Assembly: GCA_036971475.1 (NCBI GenBank)
Contig: JBAIZL010000003.1
Coordinates: forward strand, 108,744,070-108,808,069
Direction: 5' to 3'
Source of the DNA: Prosapia bicincta
Lineage: Eukaryota; Arthropoda; Insecta; Hemiptera; Cercopidae
Length of the DNA: 64,000 nucleotides
This document shows, one piece after another, positions 49,539-60,175 of this stretch. The notes beneath the pieces were generated by a model. That model saw nothing but the letters and a program-made list of their open reading frames with translations, ran no database searches and had not been told where the DNA came from. The number at the start of each line of letters is the position of its first letter. The stretch's first letter is position 1. Both the position numbers and the translations under genes were made by a program.

Positions 49539-49566
49539 TAAGACTCCAAATGATTCTATGCTTCAT
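49539..49566 (-). other. First coding exon, copy b
   Basis: 28 bp, donor GTAAGT, encodes MKHRIIWSL plus one base. It is the most diverged copy in sequence but identical in length and phase. The upstream ORF (ATG-GTT-TAC-TGA) is at 49619-49608, 41 nt before the ATG. Confidence 0.55.
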
Positions 49567-49829
49567 ATTTTTGCTTTTAGTCTAACACAATGTGACTCAA
49601 TGTGTCTTCAGTAAACCATGGTAATGTAAATGTAGTGTATGGCTTATTGTTGTACGTTTTTTATTGGATACAGTGATATAAATATTTGTGTAATTTTAAT
49701 AATTACATAATGATTTAGTTATTACGGAAAGTTTTTGAAAGGTCATGCTAGGTCGGAAACCTCGGGAAAACGTAGCGCTCTGCCAATGTCCGGCTTGAAA
49801 CTCAAAATAAGTTCAACCGAAAGCTCTAG

Positions 49830-50595
49830 TTCTGTAGGAAAAGTCCCATAGCAATCAGGGTGAGCGACAGCCCTTTTGATGCCCTCATATCCCACGGGAG
49901 GGCAGATATTTCTGTAAACCCGGTTCTGCCAAGCAGAACACTGCACTATCTCTTGAAGTCAACTACATTAGAAATAATGGCTAACAACTACCCTGACGTC
50001 GAATGGACCCAAATTTACAAGGACGGATCTACACGGCAGAGAACAGCGGAGTTGGATTCTATACAACCTTCGTCGAAGCCTTGTTTCCAGAAGGTTTACC
50101 ACTTTAAAGGCGACGTTTCAGCCATTTGTTATGCCTCAGAGAGGCTTTCAACTAGCATCGATACAAGTAAATTGGTCTTTCTTTCTACTTCAGAGTTGCA
50201 GGCTATTTCTATTACCTCAAAAAAGACAATGCCGTCGCAAGGTGCAAGGTAACCATATTCCAACTTTTACGCAGAAAAGAGATTGTTTTATAATGGATTA
50301 GGCAGACAAACATGCTTACCCTAGCTATAAACTTTTACAAGGAAGTCTCTTTTTACGTTAACCAGCTTCATTCAGCTCTATAAAACGGTCCCAACATCGA
50401 TTGGACTTCGCAGATTCTTCCACCTGCCCTCTCTGTATATACGATAAAATTACGGGTAACCATCAGGCCATCTCCAGCCCTTGTATCCATTCAATACAAT
50501 GATAAAGCCCTCACAGCAATGTCCCTGTTTCACTTCCCTGACGCAGAGCTCCACATGCTCTTCACGTATTCCAACAAATCAAACTAAATATTTGT
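49830..50595 (+). pseudogene. LINE ORF2 C-terminus: RNase H and CPLC region
   Basis: The frame at 49860-50252 contains NNYPDVEWTQIYKDGSTRQR, an RNase H start (normally YTDGS, here YKDGS, the first catalytic Asp retained). KVYHFKGDVSAICYASE and VFLSTSELQAI follow, decayed later RNase H blocks. Downstream near 50420-50490, in another frame, DSSTCPLCIYDKITGNHQAI is the CxxC...H zinc-finger-like tail common in LINE ORF2. Several frame breaks; dead. It sits about 260 bp upstream of first exon b and is repeated beside copies a and d. Confidence 0.75.
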
Positions 50596-50788
50596 CTTCC
50601 TATGCACATTTCATTACAACAAAATTTCCACTTCGTTTATTTTATTGTTATTAAATTGGAAGTCTTGTTAAATTATATTTTGCTGTTATACTACCAACAT
50701 CGCACATCAGACAATATGGCACAAATATTTCGCTTTGAAGAGAGTTATCTTCGCCGTATTGATGAAGATAAACGTAAACACCGATATT

Positions 50789-50844
50789 AATGTGTGTGTG
50801 TGTGTGTGTGTATGTGTGTGTGTGTCTGTGTGTCTGTGTGTGTT

Positions 50845-50877
<33 letters not shown>

Positions 50878-51045
50878 GTGAGAGGGAGAGAGAAAGACAG
50901 GGTAGCAGAAATAAGAATTGAAGGGAAAGAGACGGAAATACAGAGTAAAAAGAGGAGAGAAGGCGATTGATTGAGGAGAGAGAAGAAACAGTAAGGGGTG
51001 GAAAAAGAGGAAAGAAGAATAGGAGGAAACTGGAAACACAGACAA
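50789..51045. repeat. (TG)n/(GA)n tract followed by purine-rich strand
   Basis: TG repeats to about 50855, then GA repeats to 50880, then almost pure purine on the plus strand to about 51045. Minus-strand Ser/Leu/Phe-rich frames here are composition artefacts. Confidence 0.9.
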
Positions 51046-51979
51046 AGACTGTTTGATAGTAATGAAATGTGATTTTGTTTTCCAGAGACACTCTTTCCAG
51101 AATATGAGACAAAATTAGTATTTGTAGAAACGTGTATAAAGAGACCTACAAGAAAGAATTATTAGTCGAGAGTATGTAGCGAGAAGAATACTTGGTGAAA
51201 GGGAAATGATAAATGCTTGAAAATAATTGAAAACTGGATTAATTCTGAAACAAAATCTATATTCTATATAAAATTACCGGTAGAAGACATTTTTAGTAGT
51301 AAGAGACAATGAAACGTCAATTATAACGAAGTGAAAAAGATTGTACAGAATGGGAAAGTAATCATGAGGTAAATGCAGACAACCGAGAAATAGGAGAAAA
51401 GTCTTCTAAATAAGAAACCGTCAGTTTTTATCCCCGAAAACATGACTACCACACTAAAAGTCACATAAATTACGGCGTTTTAAATTTAATATATTATTAA
51501 TAAATTTATACTAAAAAGAAAATTTAAGGGAAATATAAAATACTTTTAAATCCTCTAAGAAAAGTACCAAGCGAAATTAGGATCTATGTTTGCACGGACA
51601 ATATCTGTGAAACCTTTTACTTTAGGATTAACATCTAAACTAAATTTTTGACATATTTCCTTACATTCAACTTTTATATACTTTTAGGCTAAACTTGTAT
51701 TACCTGGAACCAATGAAAGGGAACGAAGCAGTTGAAAGGAATGGATAAAGGGAGGAATATAAGAATAGTAAGGAGGGAAGGAAATGTTGCGAGGTAAGAG
51801 GCAATTGTGACGGAGGGAAACCCGGTTCTACATGGGAAGGGACATAGCCCAAGTGCATTAGCTTTGGCTAATGGATGATAAATAGCTTACATGCCTCCAA
51901 TTACTAACCTAAAACTAAAGCAAAACAGTTGTCAACCTTAATTTAAAAACTGAAAGAAAATGCGTAATTTACTTTTATT

Positions 51980-52400
51980 GGCTAAAACACTATGTACATT
52001 TCCGGTAATAAGGTGGGAATATCCAAAAGTTATTATTTACCCGAAACATAGGCCTACATAAGGCTCTAGTTAGACAGTCTTTAGCAATTGTAAGTGCCAG
52101 CAACCACAGATAACCTAACCTTACTTCCACCATGGGTATTCTTACTAGATACACAAAGGCGGTAGGATAGGAATGTACTTTGTTGTAAGTTAACATTTCC
52201 TTAATTAAGTTAACAAATACTCACAAAGTTTCCAAACGTTTTTAAGTTTCATATTTTTTGTTCTTTTTCCAACAAATTATAATGAAAAATAACCTTACGT
52301 AACCATGGCTATATAAATGAGGTTTATTCTTGATTGTTGTACGGTTTTACCTCGCATAAATGATACTAATATTATTAATAATATTTACATGTTTACTAAA
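51980..52400 (-). repeat. First-exon block, copy c (shorter)
   Basis: Matches the core of copies a and b from the TATGTACATTT..GGTAATAA module to beyond the first exon. The LINE scrap is not visible on its right. 51120-51980 between b and c is AT-rich with no supported gene. Confidence 0.65.
52225..52252 (-). other. First coding exon, copy c
   Basis: 28 bp, donor GTGAGT, encodes MKLKNVWKL plus one base. Its upstream ORF (ATG-GTT-ACG-TAA) is at 52306-52295, 42 nt before the ATG. A TTTATATAG box lies just upstream of that ORF and could act as a TATA element. Confidence 0.55.
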
Positions 52401-52485
52401 ATTTATTTATTTTTATTAATTCTTTAAAATTTGAAAGGATATTATTTTCTATTAGAATAGAAGCTTCACTTCCTCCCAATCATAT

Positions 52486-52564
52486 TTGTGTCAGAATAAC
52501 ACTGAACAAGGCAGCATTGTTACTCTTGTCAGGCTGACTGGCAGCCACTAACTGGAAACATGCG

Positions 52565-52599
<35 letters not shown>

Positions 52600-52790
52600 A
52601 GTTATGTAAGTAAGTATTATGGATTCAACTACTATTATGATGACCCATGTTTAATTTTGCTGATGCAGTTTATGTGAACTGTGCGCCTGCGGACCATAGT
52701 TAAGTCAGTGGGTAGCGAACTTTAGAAGAGATCAGTTGCCTCCACTACAACTGACTGATAAATCTGTATTTATCAAATGTAATCATAGAT
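52486..52790. repeat. 300-bp direct repeat, partner 56567-56830
   Basis: Both copies share GTGTCAGAATAACAC, CAGGCTGACTGGCAG, GGAAACATGCG, a TA tract, and AGTTAAGTCAGTG..TAGCGAACTTTAGA. They flank a 3.8-kb region holding the pogo element and a MITE. They may be long terminal repeats of an older element or a segmental duplication. Confidence 0.6.
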
Positions 52791-54124
52791 AGCAACTCTT
52801 GTCGAAGCACTGCCTGAGACTCAGATGATTAGTAACAAAGTTCACCACAAGGGGTGTCGAGCCAGTTTGATTTGAGAGCATTAGTGAGAAAAACGTGTTT
52901 TGTCCAGTGAGATTGTAATTTTTGGAGTGTATTCTGCAAGGAATATCTTGACTACGGTAAGTTGTTTTTAACTTTTTATAAAATATTTTAAAAATAGAAG
53001 TTATATTGTAGATAAACATATGTAGTGTAAGTTCTTTACGATAACCAAGATTAATAATAAACAGCTTCTTAACCACGATGTCGGAGTGGGGTAAGACGAC
53101 GAATGGAAGCGCGGGTAAGATGACGAGAAGTTTGCTAGTTCGTCATCTTACCCGACAAGTTTTTCTGTAGGCTTACCTATGTTTAATGAATAGTTTTGTG
53201 TTATAAAAATAGGTTTTGAAACTGAATTTTATTTGCAGTAATTTTTCTTTCATTTTAAATTATTAAAACTGGTATATAGCTACTACTTTCATATTATCTA
53301 ACGTCAAGTAATTATTAAGCAAGTGAGTTGATTGTTATGAGTACATATAATTATTAATAAGCTGTATTAATAATAATTAATGTAGGCCTACAGCAGTTAA
53401 TTATAAAAAATGTTTTAGGTCTTATAAACATGTCACGAAATTATACGAGAAAAAGTGACCGAGGTAAATGGAATAAAGAAGAAATGCTGCTATTGCTGAA
53501 ATAAATGATAAAACTTTAAGTGTTAATACTGCAGCAAAAAAGTATAACGTGCCAGAACCAACATAACGGAGATATTTTAAACAGAGATGTTGTCCTAGTG
53601 GAGAAGTCGTAAGTAGGCTATTTTAGTGAAAAATATGTTTAGCTTTAAAAATTGAATAGCCTATTGCTTGAATTTTGTTTAAATTACGGATAAAATTTGT
53701 AGGCGTTTTGTTTTAGGAGTATCCTCAGAGCTTGGGCAGGTTTAAAAACACATTTACGGTCCCTCAAATTGAAGAGCTGAGACCATATGTTACAGATTTT
53801 GACAGAAGAGCATTTGGAATAACAAAAAAACAATTTGCTCAATTGTGTTTTTCATATGCTGAGAAATTAGGATTGAGCCATCGGTTTAATAAAGAAAAAA
53901 AACAGCTGGAAAAGACTTTATAGACAACTTTTTAACTAATTGTAAATTTTCTTTGAGAAAGCCAGAAGCAACTTCGGTAACTCGACTCATGGCCTTCAAT
54001 CGAGTTAACGTGGGGAATTTTTTTGAAACACTTAAAGAACTTAGGTTGAAATGAGACCGGGTTTTCCACAGTACCGACGAAAACGCCTAAAGTAATTTCA
54101 CCCACTGGGGGTGAATCACCTCGT

Positions 54125-55108
54125 GTGATTAAAGTTTCCTCTGCTGAACGAGGAGTAACCGCCACGGCCGTATGTGGTATGAGTGCAACTGGGACTTACA
54201 TTCCACCTTTCCTTGTCTTTCTCAGAGTAAGGATGAATCCTGATTATTTAAATGGCGCACGCCCAGGCACCAAAGGAGTGGCTCATGAATCAGGATGGAT
54301 GACTGCTCAAAACTTTGTGAAGTTCTTAGAGCACTTTACTAATCATGCTCATCCAAGTCATCAAAACCCTGTCCTAGTTATAGTGGACAATCATGCTTCA
54401 CATGTTACCTTGGAATCCATTGACTTTTGTAGGAATAATGGGATATGCCTACTAGGATTTCCAGCGCACACAAGTCACAGGTTGCAGCCACTCGATGTGG
54501 CTTTCTACGGTTCATTAAAGACCGCCTATAGTCAAGGCTGTGAAGATTATTTGGTTTCTAACCCTGGAGCCGTCATTACAATTCGGGAGGTAGCCGGGAT
54601 ATTTGGCAAAGCCTATCTTAGAGTGAGTACTATCCAGACTGCTGTAAATGGGTTTAAAGCTACTGGAATTGAGCCTCTAGATAGCAACATTTTTACAGAT
54701 ATAGATTTTCAAGCTTCATACACAACTGATGTTGTTGAAAACAATCAACAGGATACTCTTGCCAATAGTCAACAGTCTTTTTCTTCAACCCTCCCTCCAG
54801 AACCCACCATGTTGGCAACCCTTCCTCCAGAACCCACCATTTTAGCAACTCTATCGCCTCAGCCTTCAATTTCCTCCTCTGTTCCACCTCAAGCATCAAC
54901 TTCATCAACAATTCGTCCACAGTTGCCTACTTTCTCAGCTCTTCCTCCGCTTCCAATAGCCACCAAAAAAACGGCCAGGCGACCAAGGAAAAAACTGCCT
55001 TCTTACCACATTTTTGTAAGTCCTGTCAAACAAGTGCTCGAGGAAAAGAAAAAAAGAAAAAGAATTACAAGAACTAAAAAGGCAGAAAAGATTGAGCAAA
55101 AAAGCTGA
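54125..55108 (+). pseudogene. pogo transposase catalytic domain, longest open part
   Basis: This 327-residue open stretch holds the second and third catalytic Asp (IVDNH at about residue 87 and PLDVAF at about residue 123). The conserved [13 protein letters not shown] block is intact. Residues ~225-290 are low-complexity Pro/Ser/Thr with repeated PPEPT and PPQ units. It ends KIEQKS by frameshift before the finger. Confidence 0.9.
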
Positions 55109-55219
55109 AACGTTATTATCAAAGAAAGTTGAAGCTTCTAAAACTAAAAGCGTGAAAAAAAATACAAATCTTCAACTGGATTACTCGGGATTACTGAGTC
55201 ATCATTAGAGATAAATTAT

Positions 55220-55408
55220 ATGGAGGACGATGATGATATTGAAGGAATATATGAAGAAGATGAAAACTGCATTCTTTGCGGAGAGCGTGGAAAGGAAGAA
55301 TTATGGTATCAGTGCTTTAGATGCAAATCTTGGGCACATGCTGCATGTTCAGGCTGGAATGATAGTGAAGCTAAATACACGCCCTGGAAATGTGATTATT
55401 GTGTGTAA
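55220..55408 (+). pseudogene. C-terminal PHD-like zinc finger of the pogo transposase
   Basis: After an acidic start (MEDDDDIEGIYEEDE) come CILCGERGKEELWYQC, FRCKSWAHAAC and KCDYC, a Cys4-His-Cys3 arrangement as in PHD fingers. Such fingers are known at the end of some insect pogo/Tigger proteins. In-frame sequence continues upstream of the ATG (KSSTGLLGITESSLEINY), showing the ATG is internal and a frameshift separates it from the catalytic part. Confidence 0.85.
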
Positions 55409-55504
55409 AGTGTGTTAATGTTTTTATAATGTTGTTTGTAAAGAATTCTAAAATGTTTTGTTTCATTACGAATATTAAAGTATACTTTTTCTAAATTACT
55501 GTAT

Positions 55505-55640
55505 TACTTTTACCTGGTAGTCATCTTACCCCCTCTCTGCGTCATCTTACCCCCTCTCTGCGTCATCTTACCCCCCTCTCTGCGTCATCTTACCCCCCTC
55601 TCTGCGTCATCTTACCCCATGGGTTGGGTAAGATGACAAA
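55505..55640. repeat. 22-23-bp tandem array of the pogo end motif
   Basis: GTCATCTTACCCC followed by CTCTCTGC repeats five times, with C-run length varying. It is followed by an inverted GGGTAAGATGAC at 55625. The repeated word is the same as the TIR core. Confidence 0.93.
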
Positions 55641-55956
55641 AATTACTCCTTATTTTTGGTGAAATATTTTTTATACTTCTAGAGGAGATAACAGCATTTT
55701 AAAATTTTATTATTGCATATAAAGGTTAAAAGAAGTATCCTTTAAAATTTCAGGTTTTCAAACCACCCACAACACATAGAAAAAAAAGTTGAAGCTTAAC
55801 TTCGTCATCTTACCCTACTTTCCCCTACATTATTTGATATTTATTAAGCCTAATTTTGTAATCATTTCAACTTAAAGTTATTCTAAATTGAATAAAAAGG
55901 TTTGTGAAAATAAAATCATTTTAAAAATCCTTTGGTGCTTAATAAAAACCGTAACT

Positions 55957-55959
<3 letters not shown>

Positions 55960-56009
<50 letters not shown>

Positions 56010-56025
56010 ATCTATATATATATAT
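55960..56025. repeat. (TA)n microsatellite
   Basis: TA tract with one TCTATCTA interruption, abutting the next MITE. Confidence 0.95.
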
Positions 56026-56299
56026 CACAATATGTATTCTTGTGTATTAATAAAGAACTGTGTCAAAATACAAATACAAGAATTATAATTGAATTTACAA
56101 TTCAAAGCTTTTCGTTGGCTAACAGTACCAACATCATCAGGAATATTAAACAATTAAAAGTTTAATTGAGAACAAAGCAGTTAAAAGGAATGTACACAGG
56201 AAGGAATATAAGAGTAGTAAGTGGTGAATAATTGAATTGTAAATTCATTGTATTTGTATTTTGACTTAGTTCTTTATTAATTCACAAGAATACATATTG

Positions 56300-56301
<2 letters not shown>
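56026..56301. mobile_element. Inverted-repeat element in a TA tract, with hammerhead-like core
   Basis: 276 bp, with (TA)n on both sides. The arms, 56026-56106 and 56230-56301, are imperfect complements (CACAATATGTATTCTTGTG ... CACAAGAATACATATTGCG). In the interior, on the minus strand near 56140-56110, CTGATGATGTTGG...CCAACGAAAAGC resembles a hammerhead ribozyme core. The same core occurs in both arms of the palindrome at 61.1-61.3 kb. Confidence 0.7.

Positions 56302-56345
<44 letters not shown>
56302..56345. repeat. (TA)n microsatellite
   Basis: TA tract on the right side of the inverted-repeat element. Confidence 0.95.
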
Positions 56346-56348
<3 letters not shown>

Positions 56349-56962
56349 TTTATACGCGTATTTGGAGGTTTGCGGGGTATCATAATTAAGAATTATTGTA
56401 ATGTTTTGAAACTATCCGCAGTATTTTGGTTGGGTTAGAATGTCTAAAAGCCGCAATAGTTTGTACTAACAATTAAACGTGTTGGTTCAAACCTTTAGAA
56501 AATTTAGTCTAAAAATTACTTCTATTGAAGATAGAAGTATTTATTGTGCGGTTTTAGGTGGCATATTTGTGTCAGAATAACACAGAACAACAAGGCAACA
56601 TTGTTACTCTTATCAGGCTGACTGGCAGGCACTGACTGGAAACATGCGGTATGTATATATATATATATATATATACTTACATATACATATAGATTTCAGC
56701 TACTATTAGGATGACCATGTTTAATTTTGCTGATTTTGTAGGTTATTTTTCTGTATTGTACACCTGCGGACAATAGTTAAGTCAGTGTGTAGCGAACTTT
56801 AGATGAGAACAGTTGTCTCCACTCCAACTAAATGTATATCAGTTATTATTCATGAATAATTTTTGATAATTATGAAGAAATTAAATACGTGGCTTCGTTC
56901 GTTGCCAGATAAGGAGTGTAACATCGGCATCAAAAAAGTGGTAGTACGCTACGGATGCCTAA

Positions 56963-57955
56963 TCCAGTGGTTCCCAACTGGAACTAACCCCTAAGGGTAA
57001 GCGGGCAATGTCTTAGGGGTTAGTGAGATGTCACTGATATTAAAATATTTATATTTAACACATTCACTGCGGCCGTATCCGACCGTTGCATTCATCGAAA
57101 GGCTTTGGTAGCCAAGAGATTGCCTGAAGTGTTGCATAAAACTCTTAATGAGGTAGTTCAACGTATTAACTACATTAAAGCTTTGCAGTCTAGATTGTTT
57201 TCTTTGTTATTGGGCAGTGAGAATGCGCCGCCTCTTATTCATACCGAAGTAAGGTGGCTGTCACGAGGTGGTACTAAAAGGTTGAGGTCAGGATCTTCCT
57301 TCTTGATACCAAGTATTGAGATATAATTAGACATATCTTGGCTTTGTGTGACTGCTTATTAAGCTGTGTTTGAACATTTGAAGGTTTTGATTCTATGCTT
57401 ACAAGGTAATAATATAGATACGTTCAAAGTTGAAGACAAGGTCTGTTCCATGGTTTAAAAATGTCTGTTGTGGGCAACAAAGGTTGATAAATGTTCTCTT
57501 ACAAATATTTCCACTACAAAAGTTTTTGGAGTCCTATGATGAAAACTTAATAAACCAAATAAAGCAAAGCATAACTGACCACTTTTAAAGTTTAGCAATC
57601 TCTTTCAGGGAATACTTTCCTGGGCCAGATCCTAATGAGAGTTGGATTAGAAGTTTGTTCTGCTTCTCTGGAATATAAAAGATTCAGAGTCCTTCAGAAG
57701 AGGTAAAAGATCGACTTGAATTCACCGATAGTGCCTGTGGCACACTATAAAATGTTTTTAATAGCAACAACATTGTAGAATGTCGGTTGCCAGTACAAAA
57801 AGAATACAAAACACTTAGCAATAAGGCAATGAAGTTTAAACTACATTTTCCAACTACCTAGATGTGTGAACAAGCATCCTCAACTATGTACTTCATGAAA
57901 AATAAATATAGGAATCGGCTTGATATGCAGTATAACGTCAGAGTAAAAGTGTGAA
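56963..57955 (+). pseudogene. hAT element with ZBED5-like transposase, 5' end present
   Basis: The left end CAGTGGTTCCCAAC (56963) is a typical hAT terminal sequence. The frame at 57105-57326 contains TLNEVVQRINYIKALQSRLF and HTEVRWLSRGG, the conserved RW block of ZBED5/FAM200-type hAT proteins. Further blocks in shifting frames are KVEDKVCSM, SFREYFPGPDPNESWIRS, and a C-terminal dimerisation block (CEQASSTMYFMKNKYRNRLD near 57870). The N-terminal BED finger and part of the catalytic region are deleted. I found no matching right terminal repeat. Confidence 0.85.
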
Positions 57956-58560
57956 GTATGGAGCCTAACATTTCTGAAATCATGAACTCAAAGGACAGAT
58001 TCAACTCATCTCACGGAAAATATTGTTAAGATATGATTTGTTGCAATTATAACAGTTTTTTGATTTTTGTGTTTACTTCATTAACTCCTTACTCCAAGCA
58101 AAATATTAATATAAATAGGTTCAATAAATTTCGTCAGGACCTACGAACTTTAACATGTGATAGTTTTATACTTTGTACCTTAAATAAAAATAAAACGTCT
58201 TGAATGTACTTGTAATAAACTTGTGGTAGCATCAAATTTAATATTCTTATGTAAGAACAGTTAGCCTGAAAGGAAGTGGGTAGGCTAAACATATTTTACT
58301 TATTAATAACTAATATAACTCAAATTATTATGTGTGTGGTCTACAATTTAGGTTTAAGAATTTGTGGGGACCTTGTCATTGTAGCGACCGATGCCCTCAT
58401 TGTGTCCTTGGAAGCAACTTGTTGGTAACCACGGGCCTACACACCTAAGTTTAATTTATAGAAAAGTAATTTAAGGTAAATCTGAAAATAAGGATTCCTA
58501 GGGATATCTTTTGTATGTATTCAGTTATAACAAACCTTTCTTTACATTCCAGATGACCTA
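57956..58560 (+). repeat. hAT 3'-flank repeat, copy 2
   Basis: Continues from the transposase end and matches 41790-42300 and 60410-61020. Shared modules: AAAGGACAGATTCAACTCATC, AATAAACTTGTGGTAGC, GGGTAGGCxAAxC, and GTCATTGTAGCGACC. Non-coding. Confidence 0.65.
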
Positions 58561-59122
58561 TTACCTTCGTGTACATATAAGTGTCTATTTAGGAGGAAGG
58601 GAGAGAGAGAGAGAGAGAAAGAATAATAGGTTCCACTAACAGTAGTCTTACCACAAACAATTAATATACATAACTATACGTCTCCATTTGTAAATAAAAT
58701 ATAGTGAAAGGATTCATATACTTAAGCTAATAGAAATAAATACAAGACCAATAAACAAACTAATTCCAGAGTACACTGATGGGACATTTATATAGTTTTA
58801 ATAGTTATTTTGCAATGCGATAAGTTACTTAGTCTTGATAAAAAGAACACTATGTACATTTTCGGCAATAAGTTGGAAACATCGAAATTTAGCATTTAAC
58901 AGAGAGCAAAGATTTTCACTATATTTACCTAGATACAATTTAACTGCATTACTGTTTAAGTACAAAATGTTCTAGTTAGACTATCCTATGCCCTATGTAT
59001 ATCTGAAGTCTAATTCGACTCTAACAGTGGTTTATTCGTAATTGACTAACTATACCGTCTAGAGGCCACAAATATATAGTGACATAAGCACAATTAGGAT
59101 AAATAAGTTAAATAGAACTTAT

Positions 59123-59150
59123 ACAGTCTCCAAAAGTTTTTAAGCTTCAT
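59123..59150 (-). pseudogene. First coding exon, copy d, donor lost
   Basis: 28 bp, encodes MKLKNFWRL plus one base. The donor reads ATAAGT instead of GTAAGT, so it should not splice at the usual site. A GT two bases earlier would shift the frame. The upstream ORF (ATG-GTT-TCC-TAA) is kept at 59203-59192, 41 nt before the ATG. Confidence 0.5.
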
Positions 59151-59394
59151 ATTTTCGTTTTTTAACTGAAAAAACATGATTCAAAATGTCTTTAGGAAAC
59201 CATGGTTATGTAAATTTAGGGTTTGTTTTATTGTTGTACGATTTAATTAACTACTGTAACATAAATATTTTAGTTATTTAATATTTACATATTTAGTTTC
59301 TATTGAATTTTTGTAGGGTCGAAACCTTTTGAAAAACGTAGCGCATTGCCAATGTCCGTCTTAATATTCAAAATAAACCCCTGCAGACCTAGTT

Positions 59395-59830
59395 CTCCCT
59401 GAGCACCTCCTCAATTAAGGTGAGGGATAGGTCCAACCTTACCCTCAAATCCCTCGGGAGCTCCTAATATTCCAGTGAATCTGGTTCTGGCCAGCGTCAT
59501 CCAACATAAAACCGCAGTGACTGATGGTCATCTACATTATAAATGCTGATTAACTACCCTGCCACTGATTGTTCCCACGTTTACAAGGACGGATTTGCCT
59601 TGGGAGAGTTCAGTTCGAAAGTGGTTCCAGTGATTTACACGGAAATCACATTGAATATAAAGTGGCAACCGTTTTTCATGCCACTAAAAAACTTTCGAGT
59701 TGCACCGCTACAGCTAAGGTGGTTTTTCTTTTATCCTCAGCATTGCATGCTATTTCCTCTAAATTACCACAAAAAATTGTTGTTTTGTCCGGTGCAAAGA
59801 ACCCATACTCCAAATTTTAATCAGAAATAA
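59395..59830 (+). pseudogene. LINE RNase H scrap beside first exon d
   Basis: Contains AAATCCCTCGGGAGCTCCTA as in 48475. Two overlapping frames then contain HVYKDGFALG and VATVFHATKKLSSCTATAKV, the same decayed RNase H domain as at 49980-50250. Frame breaks throughout. Confidence 0.65.
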
Positions 59831-60175
59831 CGGGTTCCCTGGATATTGCATCTCTCGACAGTCAGGCTTTGACTGCAAAGAGAGTGCAGACAAGCACCTA
59901 GAGCTGGTTGTAACCTTTCTCAAGATGGCAGTAGATAGGAGCTGATGGTAAGATCTAGAGACCCGCCTTGTCTACCTCCAGAGCCAAATGGACCCCCCTC
60001 GAACATAAGTTTAGTTACTAATCATGTTTACACTCGCAGAGATTATTGTTAAATAAATGCTCTGGACTTGCGAGTCAGGTACAACTATTTATTTATACAG
60101 GTAGCCTTGCAATAATGGGTACGTTTTCGTACAGCGAATTTATGGATAACTATAAAACATTTCATAAAACACTAA

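Larger units (their letters stand above)
53430..55408 (+). pseudogene. pogo-family transposase, inactive
   Basis: The start near 53430 reads MSRNYTRKSDRGKWNKEEM, then (frame-shifted) a Pipsqueak-type helix-turn-helix (TLSVNTAAKKYNVP). A likely 108-bp intron follows (GTAAGT at 53609, AG at 53716). The CENP-B-like linker contains LRPYVTDFDRRAFGITKKQF. The DDE part shows STDE (53070s+1000, about 54073), [12 protein letters not shown] and [14 protein letters not shown], giving three Asp residues, plus [21 protein letters not shown] proline/serine-rich tail with PPEPT repeats and a basic stretch precede the finger. Frameshifts near 53920 and 55105 and stops near 53565, 54053 and 54088 kill the gene. 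The PHD-like end has CxxC..CxxC..HxxC..CxxC spacing. Confidence 0.9.
53078..55829 (+). mobile_element. pogo/Tigger DNA transposon with reiterated subterminal motifs
   Basis: The ends face each other: GTGGGGTAAGACGACGAA near 53084 and the complement of GTAGGGTAAGATGACGAA near 55805. Exact termini and the TA duplication are uncertain. The GGGTAAGATGAC word recurs at the left (53110 and, inverted, 53143) and in a 22-23-bp tandem array at 55520-55625. Inside lies a broken transposase gene with DDE blocks and a C-terminal PHD-like finger. Confidence 0.85.
58570..59830 (-). repeat. First-exon block, copy d
   Basis: Matches 47600-48580 at high similarity from a GAGAGAGAGA tract to the LINE scrap. 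It is separated from copies a-c by about 6 kb containing the pogo, MITE and hAT elements. Confidence 0.75.

Noticed and set aside
54693..54920. Minus-strand 75-residue frame with repeated WWVLEGGL
   Set aside because: Antisense shadow of the PPEPT repeats in the pogo linker.
57956..58560. Right terminal repeat of the hAT element (GGGAACCACTG)
   Set aside because: Not found up to the next block; the 3' end seems lost or too diverged.
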